Positions 37,622 to 50,077 of a stretch of DNA of 64,000 nt are shown here, piece after piece (positions within the stretch are counted from its first letter, which is position 1; each line of letters starts with the position of its first letter). The stretch comes from Nipponacmea schrenckii. Taxonomy: Eukaryota; Mollusca; Gastropoda; Lottiidae. Where the stretch lies: the NCBI GenBank assembly GCA_030562195.1, contig JAUJPP010000005.1, positions 14,380,826-14,444,825 of the forward strand. The letters are read 5' to 3'. Under the pieces are notes generated by a model. The model saw nothing but the letters and a program-made list of their open reading frames with translations. It was not told the origin of the DNA and did no database searches. The position numbers and the translations under genes are program-made.

Positions 37622-38056
37622 TCAGTACAATTCATTAAAAAAAATTAACTTTTCATCATCAATGAGCACATAAACATTATCACAGATTTTAGACGACTTG
37701 GCAAAAGGTTGTGAACGTAAAGAATCAAATTTAGAACAATGGAATAAACAATGTTTTTCATCCTCGACCGACCCTGAGTTGCAATGACAGCAAATGCGTT
37801 CATGGATTTCCTCTTGAGGGCGGGTATACCTTCCGGTCTCTATTCTTAGTGTAAGTGAACCAGATAATATCCTCCTGTGGGACAAATTATTCACCGTTTT
37901 AACACAAGGATCAGTGCCGATACCATGCTTAAAAAGCCTATAAAATCTAAGCTTATTGCCGTTGGGCCTATTGTGGTCATCCCATACACCCCTAAGCCAA
38001 GTATCCCTTTCCCTTTGCCAAAATATATACGCTCGCGGGGTCCTTTTTATTGTCAC
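37622..38056 (-). pseudogene. LINE reverse-transcriptase C-terminal fragment
   Basis: An open frame of about 144 residues ends in the cysteine-rich tail common after the reverse transcriptase of non-LTR elements: RICCHCNSGSVEDEKHCLFH, matching R-x-C-x-x-C...VEDExHxLxxC. The catalytic RT and endonuclease parts are absent, so this is a 5'-truncated, dead copy. Which LINE clade it belongs to cannot be told from the tail alone. Confidence 0.75.
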
Positions 38057-38329
38057 TTGAAAGCTCGTCCAAAATCATCATGCATTTTCCATCTTATATT
38101 TAACCACGATGTAAGTTGTTACAGTAATTAATCAGAATTGTCTATCATTGAAAAGGGGAGAGAGCATTGCTCATTGCAATAGACCGTTTCACGTTTAACA
38201 GTTCTCTAACGTTTAAAGGTAGATTATACGGTATTACGTGATCATGGGTTGAGCAGAAAAAATGTCGTCTGTCAAATTTTGTTTACATTGACGACAGTGT
38301 TCAGAAAAGTATCCATGGATGACCGGGGT

Positions 38330-39480
38330 TCGTTTTTATACACTCACATAAAATGGGGGGCGTATCATGTCGTCACCCATGTCCGTCCGTCCGTCCGTCC
38401 GCCCGTCCACAATTGCTCGTAAACTCTCTATTAGGTGCAATTCTTGACGGATTTACATGAAACTTGATATGAGTGTTTATGATCACGCAAGGATGAACCC
38501 TATTGAAAATCAGCGAAATCGGAAAAAAATTAGTATGAGTTCTTGCCCTTGTTCTTCAATGGCGTAAACACTCTACAATTGTTCAATTCTTGACTGATTT
38601 TGATGAAACTTGGTGTGAGAGTATGTTATAACTCGAGGATAAACCCTATTGAAAATCAGCGAAATCGAAAAACATTTAGTATGAGTTATTGCCCTTGTTC
38701 TTGAAAACGCGTTTAATTTTAGCTTGTAAAAACTCTTGAAAGAACAATTCTTCATTTATTTTGATGAAACTTGGCTTGAGTATTTGTTATCACCCAAGGA
38801 TGAAGCCTATTGAAAACCAGTTAAATCGAAAAAAAATTAATATCAGTTATTGCCCTTGTTTTTGAAAACGCGTTCAATTTTTAGCTTGTAACACTCTACA
38901 AAGCACAGTTGTAGACCGATTTTGACAAAACTTGCTGAAATTGTTTAATATAACCAAAGGATGAATCCTTTTGAAAATAGAAAATATCGAAATATATTTA
39001 ATACGAATTATTGCCCTTGTTCTATAAAATGTGTTTGATATTTGCCTCGTAAACACTCTACAAGTCACAATTCTTGAGCGATTTGGATATAACTTTGCAT
39101 GAGTATTTAGCTTGTAAACCTTCTAGAAGGCACAATGATTTACAGATTTTGAAACATTTGCTGAAATTGTTAATTATCACTCAAGGATGAACCCTATTAA
39201 AAACTAGAAATATCACATAATATTTGATGTAATATGAATTATATTTCAAGGATGAGCCCTATTGAAAATCAGGAAAATGTTTTTAAATATTTAGTATCGA
39301 TTAGTAATTGCCCTTGTTTCCTAAAACACATTCAACTTTTAGCTCTTAAACACTCTAGAAGTCACAAAACTTGGTGTGAGTGTTTTTAACAACCCGAAGA
39401 TGGACCCTACTAATGAAATCAGATAAATCGAAAAATATTTAGTATCAGTTATTGCCCTTATTCAAACTTTTTGGCTTGTA
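38330..39480 (+). repeat. Pearl-like element, copy 2
   Basis: It begins TTTTTATACACTCACAT, hairpin half GGGGGGCGTATC, then GTCC(GTCC)n at 38382-38408, then core units marked by 'gcccttgttctt' at 38545, 38691, 38852, 39013, then 39310 and 39454 (steps 146, 161, 161, about two units, 144). Same family as 1075-2045 in the opposite orientation. The 3' terminal GTGGGCGTAT is not found, so this copy is probably 3' truncated. Confidence 0.8.
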
Positions 39481-40485
39481 AACACTCCATGGTATCATAA
39501 TGCATTTCTCTTTCTGCTTGCACTGCACATTTTTTTTTGTAAAAATAGGTAAATCAGTTGTGGCCCTTGTTCTTAAAAAACGCTTTTAATTTTAGCTTAA
39601 TACTTAAGAAGGAATTCACAATAAACTTAAATGTTTAAAGCGGTGTTGTTGTTCAGGAAAGGGGAAGAAAACAAGGTTACAGATGGCCCCAAATTTGCAA
39701 AAACGTCTTTACAATTCCTTTTCAGTCTCAATCCTTTTTAAAGGAAAAAATATCCCAAAATGTTGAAGTGGAGTTGTTGGGCTTGTTAGAGAAATAGATT
39801 CTAACATACAAACAAAAACATCATAAACATGTCTAAAAGTATTTTTCTTTAAGAAGCATGTAAACACCTTTAAAGCACTACTTATATGAGTAATTACAAG
39901 GAACAAATTTTCAGTAATAAACATTGTTTCAATATATGTCATTGTTTTGAGAAACTGTTTTTGGGAAAGAAAAATAAAAAAGTAATAATTTAATCATTAA
40001 ACATTTCCCTTATAAGCCACCATACACTATTTGTGAATATTTGGTCATAAGGAAATGCTAGATGGAGGCTAACTGACCTTCCTTTCCTATTATGGAATTA
40101 TACCGCAATGGTAAGAATGTTTTACTTCATTATATTTTAGTTAACAGAATAAGTTTTTTTTTTTATATTATTTTGTCATAAAATTCACATTCATTGCCAA
40201 AAAAGACAAGTTGACATGACCAAGTTATCAATGATTTTCTTCAAGTTTTGATTAACCTAAGGTTGGTCAAAATAAGTTATTTGAAACTATAGGGATTTAG
40301 AAAAGCATAGATTAATACAGAGATCTCCATTCTGGGTCTAATTATCCAGTCTGTTTGCTTCATATGTCTTGATTTGCTTAACAATTCAATGGTCTACACA
40401 GTTTATAAAGTCGTTAGATACTTATACAATGAAATGTATACTACAATGCGAAACACTACAATATAATTTGCAATCCTTGTTTCAG

Positions 40486-41068
40486 AATCTTATAATGCTG
40501 TTAGAAGAAAATTTAAAAACTGAATCAGACGAAGATGATTCAGTAAGAAGGTCAAAGAGAAGGAAATTGTATGTATATTTTTTATGCTTTTGAAAATCTT
40601 CAATCGATGATTGATTTTCACCGATTTTTTTTAACGAAATTTGATTAAGGGTTAATCAATAAAATGAGAGTATTTTATAAGGTTTAAGCAACCATTATAT
40701 ATTCTGCTGTGTGGGCATATTGCCCCGTGGGTGACTGCATGTTATCAACTTAATGTTTGGATCATACTTAGTTGAACTGTTTAAAAAATTGGAATTACAT
40801 GTATAGTCATAAGGGCCTTGATTGAAAAAGAATAAAAAATAATTCGACCAAATAAGACATATTGGTTGAGGTAATAATTCTGCTAAAATTTTTGATAGAA
40901 GATTGCATGTTGCAATCCTACTATATTTTATTTTGCAGTGAAATAGTTATGTCTTCAGATGAAGAAGAGGAACCATCTATACCTAAACCAAAGGTTATAA
41001 GGTCATTACCATCACCTCCAATTCCACCAGACGGTCATTTTCAACAATGCCAACACCATCAGGTCTGA
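40486..41068 (+). CDS. Possible two-exon acidic gene fragment
   Basis: Exon 40486-40568 (acceptor TTTCAG; ESDEDDSVRRSKRRK; donor TT|GTATGT) joins in frame to exon 40939-41068 (acceptor TTGCAG; SSDEEEEPSIPKPKVIRSLP then PSPPIPPDG; stop TGA at 41066). Alternating acidic and basic clusters suggest a disordered nuclear-type segment, as found N-terminal to several transposon-encoded proteins. A LINE fragment follows within 100 bp, so it may be a relic cut by insertion. No family recognised. Confidence 0.35.
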
Positions 41069-41129
41069 GACCAGCAATAAATAGATGAATTGGGTAATAA
41101 TATAATTTTAATTCAAAAGTAGAAGGTCC

Positions 41130-41441
41130 TCGCAACTTGAACACGACAGAAGAACTATCACATTTAAAAACTGTTTAGATAAACTTAGTTTAATATCAGT
41201 CAATACACAAGATGTGTGCTCCGGTCCTAACTGGACTTGGCAGTCTTATGAAAATGGTCCCAAATCTATGATAGACCATTTCTTGATACTTTGCGATGAC
41301 CTTCAACTTATAACGACAGTTTCTGTTATTCCTAGTCACTTGTTTAATATTTCCGATCGTTTTCCCATCTGGGAGCTAACTACGGGTCATTCCACCCCAT
41401 TGAGCATGGAAGGTTTGACACTTCAGACGTATTTCCGATAG
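41130..41441 (+). pseudogene. LINE APE-endonuclease fragment
   Basis: The frame encodes GPNWTWQSYENGPKSMIDHF followed about 30 residues later by NISDRFPIW. The S-x-IDHxL and SDHxPI motifs end the apurinic-type endonuclease of non-LTR retrotransposons; here the catalytic His of SDH is changed to Arg and an in-frame stop sits upstream. The rest of the LINE is missing. Confidence 0.65.
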
Positions 41442-41714
41442 GTCACTTATCACAAAAATCATTGTCAGCTGCATAATTATTGGGGACCACACCCCTGAAA
41501 TTGACCAAAAAAAGATCACTTTTCACCCCATGCTGCACAAAGATAATAATTTGTCCAATATATTTATTGAGAAAAATGCATAACTGACAAGATATCTCGG
41601 GAGTAACCCTAGGTCAGCCCGTAAAAAAAAGGGCTGAAAGGGGAAGATTACATCCCGCCACCTATATGGACCAAACTTTTTTTTATCAAGGAAGAAGACA
41701 ACTTGAAGAAATAA

Positions 41715-42030
41715 AATATTAAAAATCTGACAAAAATTTCTAGGTGTTAGGGGTGGTCAGCCAAAAGATATATGACTCAAATTTATAGTGAGACTTGTAG
41801 ACACTTAGTAAAAAAGGGAATATGAAAAATAACAAAAATATCTGGGGGCAAGTGGGGTTCAGACACCCTCCCCCTAAAATCACCATGCAGCCCCATTGTA
41901 TGGAAATATTTAAACTAAAATATATATAATTCAAATTTACAGAGAAACTTGATAACACTAAGTTTAAAGTGAATAATATGCAAAAGCTGACAAAAATATC
42001 TGGGGGCAAGTGAGGTTCAGCCAACCTCAA
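41715..42030. repeat. Tandem repeat, about 160-bp unit, two to three copies
   Basis: 'aaaaatatctgggggcaagt' recurs at about 41834 and 41992, with related sequence before and after ('gacaaaaatttctaggtgtt' near 41730). On the minus strand the repetition gives an artificial open frame with a repeated LAEPHLPPD-like motif. No coding function is supported. Confidence 0.55.
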
Positions 42031-42445
42031 TGTATAGAAAATTCTACATTATACAGATTTTAGTCCTAGTTTTTTTTTTCACTTGATATTTTATCTGCAC
42101 CACTGTTCGTTTAACAGCAATATCTATAAAAGAAAATAATATGTTCTTCATTAATCTAAAAATATTACAATGGGCATTGTAATACTTACCTTATAGTGAT
42201 CCATTATTACAAAATAATAGGTTTCGATGATGGATTTTCGTGTTGGAAAATGATATGTTCTGGTGAGTTAGGCGTCAAAACGGTTATTTCTAATTTATTT
42301 TTGTTCATTCTGTGATTATTCTTTTGGTTTTCTCCATTTTCTATATTCCCCCCCCCCTTAAAACTATTGGCATCTCTGTTCATTCTAAACTTTCGCGCCA
42401 TTTCGGCACCTGTCATAGGCTTGGTTTAAATCTGAAACAAGATAA

Positions 42446-43895
42446 ACTAGAACTGTGAACAGCTCCGAGCGTGGCAACTGTGCGTTATCCCATGGATTTC
42501 GAACATTTTGAAACTTCTAACCTGCTAGCTTTCAATTCCGGTACTTTTCAGCCTACAATTGTAAGCGTAAACTTTCCGCTATATAGGCAATTTTTTCTAC
42601 TATAAGTTTCTACTATCAGTTCCTTATTAGATTTGTGTACATGTCTAAGATTTCGGTAGGATATTTACATAAATTCCAAACTAAAATTTAAGTAGGTAGT
42701 AAGATGTCAATTTGTCATGAAATTTAAACTCTCTATATTCAAATTTAAACATTATTTTGTAACGTTGGTTGTAATTAACATAGAGAGAAAATTCAAGCTA
42801 TGTGATAATTTGCTAATTCACAGCTTTATAAAGAGATATTTTTTGAATTTGTATGCAAAAATTTTACAAAAAAATAAATAAATTTTATTAGCAATTGGAA
42901 TTTTTTTCTTCTCGAGGGATGCAAATTATTTTGTATAGCTAATGTACTGTTTTTGCTTACATTCTTGAATTACACGGGATGTAGGGTCGCCTGAAATGAG
43001 ATAAAAAAAAAACGGAAGTCCCCACGCCCAAACCGGAAGTGATCAAAAAATTTTGATGATATATTTTTAATTGTGTTGCGTATCTATCTATATCCTGTAA
43101 ATTTCAGATCGATCCGAACATTAGAGCCCGAAAGTGTAACATAACCATCCAAAATTGCAAAATAGTCAGATTTCGGTGGGCTATAAAACCGGAAGTTAAT
43201 ATTTGTCATGCAATATCAGCACATCTATAGACAGCTGAGGTCAATGACATTCTTCATCTCAAATGTCAATGTCATTTAAGGTCAAGGTCACGAGATATAG
43301 AGTTTTAACTTTTCGAAGAATTCGAACGGGCATAAAAAAAATTCAAATTCGAAAATCAAAATTCTGTTCCCAACATTTTTTAGATAAAGTATCAAGGTTT
43401 CGATAAACACCAAAATCATAAACATCGGTTAATAATTGGCGGACTTATTAAATTTTTAAGAAAATTTGCCATTTTTAAAAACTGCGCATGCGCAACATTC
43501 AATTTAATTTTTCTTCATCTCAGGGGATTAAAATCATTTAGTATAGCTAAAATATACTGATTTTGTTTAGAATCTTGAATTACATCGGAAGCAGGGTCGC
43601 CCGACATGAGACGAAAAGACCGGAAGTCCCCACGCCCAAACCGGAAGTGATCAAAAAATTTTGATGATGTAGTTTTAATTGCGCTGCCTATCTATCTATA
43701 TCCTGTAAATTTCAGACCGATGCGACTATTAGGGCCCGAGCTAGCTTGAAATCTTATTTGCATATTATGCAATTAGCCACTTTCGGGTTAGCGAAAATTT
43801 CATGTTAGACATTCAATTTTGATTCCAGCCCATATAAAAACCATTGGTGAAAACAGAAATAGTCTATCTCTTTCCGTTTGGGCTAGCGAGCTTCC

Positions 43896-43936
<41 letters not shown>
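42446..43936 (+). mobile_element. Large interspersed repeat, copy 1, with poly(A) end
   Basis: Starts 'ctagaactgtgaacagctcc', ends 'gggctagcgagcttccc' followed by an A run of about 38. Internally a segment of about 600 bp is repeated: 'cggaagtccccacgccca' and 'cctgtaaatttcag' occur at about 43013/43096 and 43623/43702. No protein is evident. It is nearly the reverse complement of 52277-53505. The A-tail suggests a retroposon; an unusual DNA element is not excluded. Confidence 0.75.
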
Positions 43937-44876
43937 AAAAAAAAATAATCCGAACGAAAACAAAGCGTGACAAATTTCATTTGCCACGCAATCAAACTAG
44001 CCTAACCTAAGCTTATATACAAACCTTGTAATGAAGTTTAACAATATTTCCAAGGATATAACAACCTTATATTTTCTTACAAACAGTGATATACATGTAA
44101 TAACATACACATTAAGGTATACTGCAAACATGTTAAATAGATATAAGGCTGCAAATAGCTATTTTTATTCTTTGCTTTTGACTTAAAATATATATGTTGA
44201 ATTCTCTCCCTTTCCTGTAACTTTTTGAATGTTACGGGGTGGACTGTTACAGGAGAGAAATTATTTGATGTAAATATGCTAAAAAAAAAAATCCCCTTCA
44301 CTGCATGTGGTCAAAACAAATTTCATAAGAAATCAGTTCCACATAGCAATTTTGGACTTTTTTCAAAAATGCATTACTGCAACCTGAGGCTGAGAAATGT
44401 ATGTTACAGAGAAAAATCGTGAAAAATATACTTTCCAATTGAACTTACCTAAAGTCTTCGTTTCTTAAAATTTATGTTTCGAGGCTTAAAATTAAGGTGA
44501 TATTGCTAAAAGGAAATGACATGACATTCCTTGAAAGGGAGACAACTCTGTTTATCACAGGAAAGTTATATTATTTAATGTTAATACATGGGTTATTAAC
44601 TCAGTCGGGATCGAAGAACTTTTTGAAGATGGATCTTGTGATCCAAATATGGTCAATACATGAGTTACCTTTGCATGGGAGAAGTTATTGTGCAGGATTT
44701 CATAGCTCTTTTAGGCCGCGCCCACATCTGAAAGTTATAACATCAGCATTCGACTGCACAGACGATGGCGACCGATAGACTAAATACAACCAGAAAAAGC
44801 TGGGACCGCAGTGTTTCGTCATCAATTTCTGAAATTTCAAGAAGAGTAATGTCATTTAAGTTCTGATTTTTGGAAT

Positions 44877-45113
44877 ATGCAACTATCATTTTCTGTTTAT
44901 AGACATGGAGAAATTTCTCCTGAAGACTCTTATAATGGGCATGAACTATCTTGCTATCTTATGCTGGATGCAATATCCATTCGTCAACATGTAGATTATG
45001 ATAGACAGACAGGGGATTTCATAGGCTATGTCAACCTTGGCAATGATGACGACAGTGACGGAGAAGCCAAAGAGACTCTTGTTTACCTCCTTGTGGCCTC
45101 AATAGCATTTTAA
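44877..45113 (+). pseudogene. P-element (THAP9-type) transposase fragment
   Basis: About 75 residues contain SCYLMLDAISIRQHVDYD, then DFIGYVNLG, then AKETLVYLLVASI. In P-element and THAP9 transposases the matching block (LMxDxMxIRKHVxW...GxVDLG...EALVFMV) begins the RNase H-like catalytic fold and holds its first catalytic Asp, here the D of LMLDA. The THAP finger and the remaining catalytic core are not found on either side, so this is a fragment. A TTTATAG acceptor-like site precedes it, so it may be one exon of an old copy. Confidence 0.65.
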
Positions 45114-45708
45114 CTTTGATGTGTATCTGTAACTGAAAAACACAAAGTTAAGTTGATATGTTGTAAACACAGCAATTAAATTCAAAGAGGTACATAGAAT
45201 TGTTAATCTTAGTTGTATTTTTGTTGTCCATACTACATTATCCAATTAACCTTGCTTGAAGTTCAATTATTAAGACTTAAGACGCCCCCCTCCCAACCTC
45301 TCAAAATTACACTCAAGCATGGAGTCATTTAGACATTATAAGGGTTGTGTGAATTGTTATTTTTTTCTAAATACTAAAAGGGGCATTGGAAGGGGGTTGC
45401 CTGTATAAGCAAATCTAATTGCAACTAGGGTATGGTCCGTAAAAGACCCATCCTTTATTAATAAGTTTTGTAGCAACCCAAAACTCCAGACTATTACCCT
45501 TGCTTGTGTTAAAGTATTGATACAAATTGATACAAATTATATTGTCTATGACCAAATAATACATGGTTGCAAGTGCAGTGTGATTGAGTTGGTCCATAAC
45601 ACAAGGTCGTAAGTACATGTGATTGAGTAACAAAAAGTCGCAAGTGATGTCTTGAGCATGTGTAAACAGAACTTTCCGTTTATTTTTCGAGCCTAAATGT
45701 AGCCTACC

Positions 45709-48170
45709 ATGTCTAAAAGAAATCTTAACAGTTTTAGTTATTATGAGGTTTTTGCTGAAATAACCAATTCGGATATTGAATCAGGAGTGTCTTCTGAAAA
45801 TGAATATATACCATCACAATTTGAATCAGACAGCAGTGGCTATGATAAAGGTAGGCCGTTTGTCAATAGTCTTAGCCTTGTTCGGACTTTTGAATCTTAT
45901 AGTCTATAGCGTAAAACCTACCTATATAACTGTTTGGAAGCCCATAACGGCCGTCCTCTTTTTTCAATGTCTCAAAGTCGCCAACTCGACAAGTCGCCGG
46001 ATTTCAAAGTGGCCAACTCGACAAGTCGCCAGAAATTCAAAGTCGCCAACTCGACAACACGACGAAACAGCCCGACAAGTCGCGGATGGCGGGTTGCCAA
46101 CTCGACGGATTTTTTGGCGACTTGTCGAGTTGCGACTTTCGAGTTGTCGCCCCGCCATCCGCAACTTGTCGAGTTGGCGACTTTCGAAATAGCGACTTGG
46201 CGAGTTGGCGACTTGTCGAGTTGGCGACCTTGAAATCTGGCGAGTCGTCGATTTGTCGAGTTGGATTTCAAAGTCGCCAACTCGACGGATTTCAAAGTTG
46301 CCAACTCATCAAGTCGCCAACTCGAAAGTCGCTAACTCGACAAGTCGCGGATGGCAGGGTGACAACTCGAAAGTCGGCAACTCGACAAGTCGCCGAAAAA
46401 ATCTGTCGAGTTGGCGCTGTTTTGTCGTGTTGTTGACTTTGAATTTCAGGTGACTTGTTGACTTGGCGACTTTAAAATCCGGCGAGTTGTCGACTTTGAA
46501 ATTAGAGGGGACCAAGTCGCGGTTAACAAATGGCCGCTATCGGCTTCCATATAACTGAATTATTAGAAAAATAAAAAGAGATTATCACATGCTTAGGTGA
46601 ATTATTTGATTACTTTTAAGTTCATCTAGAAGATAAAAACGTGTAATTGTTAAAAGAAGCAACGCGATTCCATTAGCTGATGTTGTTAGGAGCCTGGCAC
46701 CCTTACCAACTATCGTCAAAGAGGTTAATGACACCATACCGTACATTCATGATAGTAGTACCAACGTAGTTGAAGAGAACACCGAATCTTTGTCCACAAA
46801 GGAGAACGTCAAATCATTGCATGCTGTTATTCGGAGTGCAGTCGAGGTTGTGGAACCAATGCATTTACCTTTCGCTAATGCAGATATTGACATGGATAAA
46901 GTAACGGAGGATGATTCCCAAAAGGTTGAAGATACGTCAAATCTCCACGAGAAAGAGGCAGATAATGAGGGAGCAATTATTCCTATGAGAGGAAGGAAAG
47001 GGGTGAAAAATGAAGATGACTGGAAACAGAATGTCCGAAAACGTGCACGAAATGCAGGTGAAGAATATGTTACAAGACGTGGTAGGAAGGTTCAACGTCG
47101 TAAAGTAACTTATCATCGTTGTGGCAGGTGTGTGAACAACTGCAACGTTACCCTTCCAGACGAAAAACGAGACATGATATTTCGTAATTATTGGCAACTT
47201 GGATGTTGTGAGCGTCAGCGTGATTATATAGCATCTCGTGTATTATCCAAAGACACTAAACGTAAAAAAGTCCAGTGACAGCCGTCGTGACAGTAACAGA
47301 AAGCAAACTCTTTTGCAAGTACTTTTTCACAGTTCCTCATCCAGGAATTAAGCTTCCCAATACCTTACGAGAATGTGTACGTTCTCACATTGATTCTTTT
47401 CCAAGTATGGAATCACACTACAACAGACAAAAATACAAAAATTCCAAACATTTTTTGCAGAAGGATCTGAATAAAAAGCAGATGTATAGGTTATATTGTG
47501 CAGAGGAACCACAGAAGCTTGTAAAAGAGAAATGCTATAAAAGCCGACTTTCCACACCTCGCTTTCCATAAGCCCAAGAAGGATCTTTGCAGCTTTTGTG
47601 TAACGTTTGAAAACAAATCTGACGAGGAAAAGGCTTCCCATAAACCAGAACTTGAAAGGCACCATCAACGAAAAGAGCGTATTCGAGAGCACAACTTTTA
47701 GCACAAACAAATCCTACAGTAGTCGCAGCGACTTTTGACCTTGAACAAGTCTAACTCTGTCCTAAATTGAATGTATCTTCGTTATTTTACCGTCACAAAC
47801 TAGCTACCTTACAGCTTACAACCTGGGCAACCAGGTTACATGCTATATGTGGCATGAGGGTGAAGCTGGTCGAGGAAGTTGTGAGATAGCAACTTTTTTA
47901 AAAAGTATTTTAAAACAATGCCAAACGAAGTCAAACGTGTCATTGTTTACTCGGACACCTGCTCTGGACAAAACAGAAACTAATATTTTTCAACTATGTG
48001 TTAAAATATATGGTAAACAAGCTCTGTTGAGACTATTAATCATATCAGGACACAGCCAGATGGAATGTGATCGTGTCCATTCCACAATAGAATCGGCTTT
48101 AAAAAATAAAGAAATATATTGCTCAACTGATTTCTTTCAGGCTGTATCGACGCAAAAACCCATTTAAAGT
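45709..48170 (+). pseudogene. Degraded transposon-derived gene with Cys-rich N-domain
   Basis: Exon 1 candidate 45709-45850 (MSKRNLNSFSYYEVF, acidic tail, donor AAAG|GTAGGC). The main open part, about 46660-47278, encodes RRGRKVQRRKV, CGRCVNNCNVTLPDEKR, then RNYWQLGCCERQRDYIAS. It continues with stops and shifts: ESHYNRQKYKNS (47400), FHKPKKDLCSFC in another frame (47560), CYMWHEGEAGRGSCEIATFL (47840), YSDTCSGQNRN (47950, shifted) and SGHSQMECDRVHSTIE (48050). I recall this order from a large unnamed family of repetitive proteins in invertebrate genomes, probably with a nuclease-type core (acidic YSDTCSGQN). At least three frame breaks show it is dead. Confidence 0.6.
45933..46549. mobile_element. 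617-bp non-autonomous TIR element with 8-bp target duplication
   Basis: The ends are TTTGGAAGCCCATAACGGCC and, inverted, TGGAAGCCGATAGCGGCC. Identical TATAACTG flanks both sides (45925-45932 and 46550-46557). The interior is built almost wholly of the motif GTCGCCAACTCGACAA in both orientations, some 20 occurrences with variants, giving many self-complementary stretches and few stop codons in any frame. An 8-bp duplication is usual for hAT and P superfamilies. A partial relative lies at 62875-63012. Confidence 0.75.
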
Positions 48171-49023
48171 TGAAATTATATCATCAAAAGACATCGTGGA
48201 TTTTAAAGATCTGGCTAAATCTCACATGAAAAATCGCTCCAGAGATTCGCTTGGAAATATTGTCCAATGGCTGAAATTGAAATGAATCAGCTTGATACGG
48301 CAGAACGTCTTATTATCTAGTATTTTGTTTACATTTAACACAACCGTAACTGTTTAAACGATGAAGACAAATCGAACGTGCAACTTCCTTAAATATTAAC
48401 GCCGCCATATTGATTGTATTCAATTTAATATAACGCATACATAACGCCCCATATCCCCTCATAAGTTGTAAGTTTTATTCCCAAATATAAATATTTTTAA
48501 CGCATAACGTATAATATGCTTTTTGTAATAGACGTTGAATAATGTCATAACGTATAATTACCGCATAGAAGTAAATATGTCGAAGCGTGCAGACCGTGGG
48601 GTCTACCGTGGTGTCTGTGATTTGCATATATTTGTCGTAATGTAAGCTTTATTATACACCAAAGGCATTGGGTTTTAATCTATCTATGTTTATGTCTAAT
48701 TACTAGTTAATATCTTACTTATAAACGTTTACTGTATTTTCAGCTAAACCGTGTTCGTGTTCGTGTTTCTGTGTGTTATGTCACACGTGTATGGAATTGA
48801 AGGGAATAAATACATGTAATAAACACTATAATCATGAACGATTTTATATATTATGGTCAATGGTTAAAATGGGAAACGTTCCCCGATTAGAATGGGCGTT
48901 GTCTGCAAAGCAACATTAGTTTAGAACTTTAGGATTTGTATTATTGTTTACTCAGTGGTAGTTTACATGAAAGCTATTTTGACTCTTTTAATATCAATAT
49001 TTCTGATTTCACCAAACTATAAT

Positions 49024-49523
49024 NNNNNNNNNNNNNNNNNNNNNNNNNNNNNNNNNNNNNNNNNNNNNNNNNNNNNNNNNNNNNNNNNNNNNNNNNNNNN
49101 NNNNNNNNNNNNNNNNNNNNNNNNNNNNNNNNNNNNNNNNNNNNNNNNNNNNNNNNNNNNNNNNNNNNNNNNNNNNNNNNNNNNNNNNNNNNNNNNNNNN
49201 NNNNNNNNNNNNNNNNNNNNNNNNNNNNNNNNNNNNNNNNNNNNNNNNNNNNNNNNNNNNNNNNNNNNNNNNNNNNNNNNNNNNNNNNNNNNNNNNNNNN
49301 NNNNNNNNNNNNNNNNNNNNNNNNNNNNNNNNNNNNNNNNNNNNNNNNNNNNNNNNNNNNNNNNNNNNNNNNNNNNNNNNNNNNNNNNNNNNNNNNNNNN
49401 NNNNNNNNNNNNNNNNNNNNNNNNNNNNNNNNNNNNNNNNNNNNNNNNNNNNNNNNNNNNNNNNNNNNNNNNNNNNNNNNNNNNNNNNNNNNNNNNNNNN
49501 NNNNNNNNNNNNNNNNNNNNNNN
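49024..49523. other. Assembly gap, 500 N
   Basis: Exactly 500 unknown bases, the usual placeholder for a scaffold join of unknown length. Any continuity across it, including the 209-codon frame that spans it, is artificial. Confidence 0.99.
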
Positions 49524-50077
49524 GCGCTTTTTAATATTTGAAAATATTGTTCTTAGTTCTATATTAATTGTGCGTGATTTATGAAATGTTTTTTTAAATT
49601 TACGTCTTATTTTTTCACAAAAATTGGTAGATGAGTAGACAAAAAATTATCATTAAAGATTCCGATAAAACATTTTCCGAAATTAGCCGGAAACGTCCGA
49701 AAATGACCAAAAAATGTAGAAAATCATAGAAATCGGAATTTTCGGATTAAATTTTTGCACAAACTTGCAATTTTATTATTCCACAGAATTAGTACCATCA
49801 ATATCTTCATTTTGTATGTATGCCGTATATGCAAATTCCTAACCGTTTGATCGCCATCTTGAAATATGCAAATTATTGGAAAAATACTACTCGTTCGCCA
49901 TTTTTAATCCTAGACTTGTTTTAAAATATAATTTGGATAATTATCTAGGTCGTCTAGTGGCATATTTTTCAATTTCAAATTTGTCTTTGGACCAGGTCCT
50001 GCCAAAGTTTTTCAAAACTGACTTCCGTTTGAAAGTTCATAACTTTTGAACTCTACCATATGCATCCTTTTGATCTC

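Noticed and set aside
42207..42416. 69-codon minus-strand frame starting MTGAEMARKFRMN
   Set aside because: Low-complexity Asn/Gly composition around a G10 run, no motif and no splice partner; kept only as a weak possibility of a gene start.
44497..44778. 93-codon plus-strand frame as the N-part of the P-type transposase
   Set aside because: It contains no THAP finger pattern and does not join in frame to the P-type block.
45776..46515. Overlapping open frames in several frames of both strands
   Set aside because: They follow from the repeated GTCGCCAACTCGACAA motif, which lacks stops, inside the TIR element.
46937..47197. 86-codon minus-strand frame
   Set aside because: Antisense to the Cys-rich part of the transposon-derived gene.
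48955..49584. 209-codon open frame
   Set aside because: It is mostly the 500-N gap.
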